From CAZLQR01 sp964366455 (lineage in GTDB: Bacteria > Patescibacteriota > Microgenomatia > UBA1406 > GWC2-37-13): a stretch of 33,431 nucleotides of DNA. The stretch covers positions 1-33,431 of the forward strand of contig CAYISZ010000009.1 in the NCBI GenBank assembly GCA_964366455.1, read 5' to 3'. Of the stretch, positions 31,948-33,431 are shown piece by piece. Positions within the stretch are counted from its first letter, which is position 1. Each line of letters begins with the position of its first letter. The notes under the pieces were generated by a model. It saw nothing but the letters and a program-made list of their open reading frames with translations, had not been told where the DNA came from and ran no database searches. The position numbers and the translations under genes were made by a program.

Positions 31948-32160
31948 TTAATAAATTAAGCGGTGAATTCGCACACGAAGCGCTCTCGCTATCTTGTGTA
32001 CAATTTTTATTGAAGGGTTCACCTTTCCTTCTTCAATTCTGGCCACGTAAGTTCGATCTACATCCGAGAGAAACGCTAGTTTTTCTTGAGAAATAGATCG
32101 ACTTCTGCGCGCGAAGCAGATCCTTTCACCCAATCTTTTGTAAAGGTGGTTTCCCTTCAT
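31948..32160 (-). CDS. XRE-family HTH transcriptional regulator
   Basis: This 70-residue protein is a single Cro/CI-type DNA-binding domain: RLGERICFARRSRSISQEKLA as helix 1-2, VDRTYVARIEEGKVNPS as the recognition helix and turn, then IVHKIARALRV. No ligand or dimerisation domain is attached. It lies between a membrane gene and rpoD, all on the minus strand. An 18-bp inverted repeat sits 36-53 nt before its ATG and may be its operator, which would mean autoregulation. No Shine-Dalgarno sequence is seen. Confidence 0.88.
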   Translation of the reverse strand: MKGNHLYKRLGERICFARRSRSISQEKLAFLSDVDRTYVARIEEGKVNPSIKIVHKIARALRVRIHRLIY

Positions 32161-32195
32161 TCAAGAAAAAAGTAATGGAGATATATGTAATTGTC

Positions 32196-32213
32196 TGTAG
32201 ACTATATACTACA
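32196..32213. promoter_or_regulatory. candidate operator of the XRE regulator
   Basis: TGTAGACTATATACTACA has 5-bp arms TGTAG/CTACA plus a central TATA that is self-complementary. On the minus strand it overlaps a TTGTAG that could act as a -35 box (with TACATA 19 bp downstream). Its position just upstream of the XRE gene fits a repressor binding site. Confidence 0.4.
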
Positions 32214-32272
32214 AAATCGACTATTTAGACTGTCAGAAAGGGAAATTTTAGTCTTTATACCACACGCATACT

Positions 32273-32338
32273 TAGAACGTAGAACTTGTAGCTTAGAACT
32301 TATAAAAGCTCTACGCTCTATGTTTCAAGTTCAACGCT
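32273..32338. repeat. inverted heptamer arrays at the rpoD 3' end
   Basis: The left units are AGAACGT, AGAACTT, GTAGCTT, AGAACTT. The right units are CTCTACG, CTCTATG, TTTCAAG, TTCAACG, the last touching the rpoD stop codon. In rpoD RNA, 32306-32320 can pair with 32273-32287 over 15 bp including two G-U pairs, with an 18-nt loop. No U-run follows, so it is not a standard intrinsic terminator, but it could slow transcription or protect the rpoD 3' end. Confidence 0.6.
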
Positions 32339-33429
32339 TATTCGAGGAAGTCTTTGAGTTTGCGAGCTCTTGTAGGGTGCTTAAGTTTACGAATTGCCTT
32401 TGCCTCAATCTGTCTTATTCTCTCACGCGTGACCTTAAACTCTTTTCCTACCTCTTCGAGAGTTTTTTGTTTTGAGTCTTCAAGTCCAAATCTCATCATC
32501 AAAACTTTTCTTTCACGAGGAGACAATGTGTCTAGAACTTTATTCAACGCATCTTTCAAAAGTTCTTTTGCAACCTTGTCGTAAAGAGTTGGTTGATTAG
32601 AGTCCGTGATAAACTGTTCAAGTGTCGTTTCTTTGTCATCTCCAATTGGAGTTGAAAGAGACTTTGGCTGCTGAGAAATTCTCATCAAGTTTTCGACATC
32701 CTCGACAGAAATTTCCATATCCTTTGCAATCTCCTTTAGTTTTGGATCTCGACCATATTTTTGGGTCAATCTTCTTTGTGTCTTGTAAAATCTATTAATC
32801 TGGTCAACCATATGAACCGGAATTCTGATGGTTCTTGATTGATCGGCAATAGCACGAGTGATTGCCTGACGAATCCACCAAGTTGCGTAAGTTGAGAACT
32901 TAAATCCTCTTCTCCAGTCATACTTCTCCACACCTCTTATCAGACCTTTGTTACCTTCTTGTATCAGATCAAGAAATGACAATCTCCTCCCTAAATATTT
33001 TTTTGCTATCGAGACAACAAGTCTTAAGTTCGCTTTGATAAGGAGTTCTTTAGCGTCCTCATCTCCCTTTTCATAACGTTTTGCAAGATCTACCTCTTGT
33101 TCAAATTTAAGAAGTGGGGTCTTACCAATTTCCTTCAGATATTTTTTAATAGGATCCAACGACTCTCCATGTCTAGCAGTAATCAACTGCTCAATCTCTT
33201 TTTCGATCTCTTCAGCTGATTTTTTAGCATCCTCCTCTTCACGAGTTGAGACGGTCTCAAAAATATCAATACCTCGCTTAAGGGCCTGTTCAAAAAATTC
33301 GTCAACCTCTGCGATGTGATTTTCTGGCTCTGGGTAGACTAGAAGTATGTCGTCCTGGACCAAAAATCCGTCCTCTTCACCCTGATCAAGTAGTTCAATG
33401 AGAGATTTGGGGAGTTTGTGCTTCACCAT
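32338..33429 (-). CDS. rpoD: primary sigma factor (sigma-70/SigA)
   Basis: This protein of at least 363 residues has a short region 1.1-like domain (about 7-58), an acidic linker (about 61-82), region 1.2 with DPIKKYLKEIGKTPLL (92-107), and region 2 (about 128-200) with FLDLIQEGNKGLIRGVEKYDWRRGFKFSTYATWWIRQ-type 2.1-2.4 elements in canonical order. Region 3 spans about 207-275. Region 4 (about 301-352) has LSPRERKVLMMRFGL and the HTH TLEEVGKEFKVTRERIRQIE. Intact 2.4 fits the many TATAAT boxes in this window. The ATG at 33429 is 2 bp from the window edge, so a start further upstream cannot be excluded. Confidence 0.96.
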   Translation of the reverse strand: MVKHKLPKSLIELLDQGEEDGFLVQDDILLVYPEPENHIAEVDEFFEQALKRGIDIFETVSTREEEDAKKSAEEIEKEIEQLITARHGESLDPIKKYLKEIGKTPLLKFEQEVDLAKRYEKGDEDAKELLIKANLRLVVSIAKKYLGRRLSFLDLIQEGNKGLIRGVEKYDWRRGFKFSTYATWWIRQAITRAIADQSRTIRIPVHMVDQINRFYKTQRRLTQKYGRDPKLKEIAKDMEISVEDVENLMRISQQPKSLSTPIGDDKETTLEQFITDSNQPTLYDKVAKELLKDALNKVLDTLSPRERKVLMMRFGLEDSKQKTLEEVGKEFKVTRERIRQIEAKAIRKLKHPTRARKLKDFLE

Positions 33430-33431
33430 AG

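Noticed and set aside
32191..32475. Plus-strand open frame across the rpoD 3' end
   Set aside because: It is antisense to rpoD, has no family features and no start signal.
1..33431. UGA recoding as in some CPR lineages
   Set aside because: TGA ends many genes at ATGA overlaps with the next gene, and no in-frame TGA is needed to complete any protein.

Overview
The window is a gene-dense chromosomal segment with no gene-free stretch longer than about 200 bases. It looks like a small-genome bacterium of the candidate phyla radiation (Patescibacteria), most likely Microgenomates-like. That placement is inference. It rests on low GC, many genes that overlap by ATGA, almost no Shine-Dalgarno sites, -10 boxes sitting 5-9 nt before start codons (leaderless or near-leaderless mRNAs), small palindromic inserts that read PAGRQ inside proteins, and a very high load of membrane glycosyltransferases. 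TGA is used as a stop throughout, so this is not a UGA-recoding lineage.

Layout. At 1-1.9 kb there is the 5' part of a tRNA-Gly, a membrane-anchored protein with a Pro/Thr linker, and a divergent NUDIX / MazG-like pair. At 1.9-5.0 kb are two membrane glycosyltransferase-like proteins. At 5.0-7.5 kb are tRNA-Cys and tRNA-Ser, an unknown small protein, purA, and a YkuK-type RNase H-like protein. At 7.5-10.5 kb is a MacA/MacB-like ABC efflux operon headed by a GT-C protein. At 10.5-31.3 kb lies a large cell-surface glycan locus: most of eleven GT-C-like polytopic proteins (the whole window has eleven), two polyprenyl-phosphate glycosyltransferases (ALG5-like and GtrB-like), three other GT2 enzymes, one GT4 enzyme and a Wzx-type flippase. 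At 31.3-33.4 kb are a degenerate CPBP-family membrane protein, a 70-residue XRE repressor with a candidate operator, and the primary sigma factor rpoD.

How the parts fit together (inference). Cytoplasmic GT2/GT4 enzymes would build lipid-linked glycans and the Wzx protein would flip them. The ALG5-like and GtrB-like enzymes would charge polyprenyl phosphate with single sugars, which the GT-C enzymes then use on the outer face of the membrane.

The most notable non-gene structure is of two kinds. First, four divergent gene pairs (1184/1203, 11599/11619, 16922/16946, 20212/20231) are separated by only 18-23 bp. In each, overlapping -10 hexamers on opposite strands each sit 5-8 nt from a start codon, giving a compact bidirectional leaderless promoter. 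Second, degenerate short tandem repeats of period 7 (in one case 8) occur at seven places. Inside genes they are single arrays translated in frame; between genes they are inverted pairs able to form hairpins. One inverted pair lies where a glycosyltransferase gene should have its start codon and has none.
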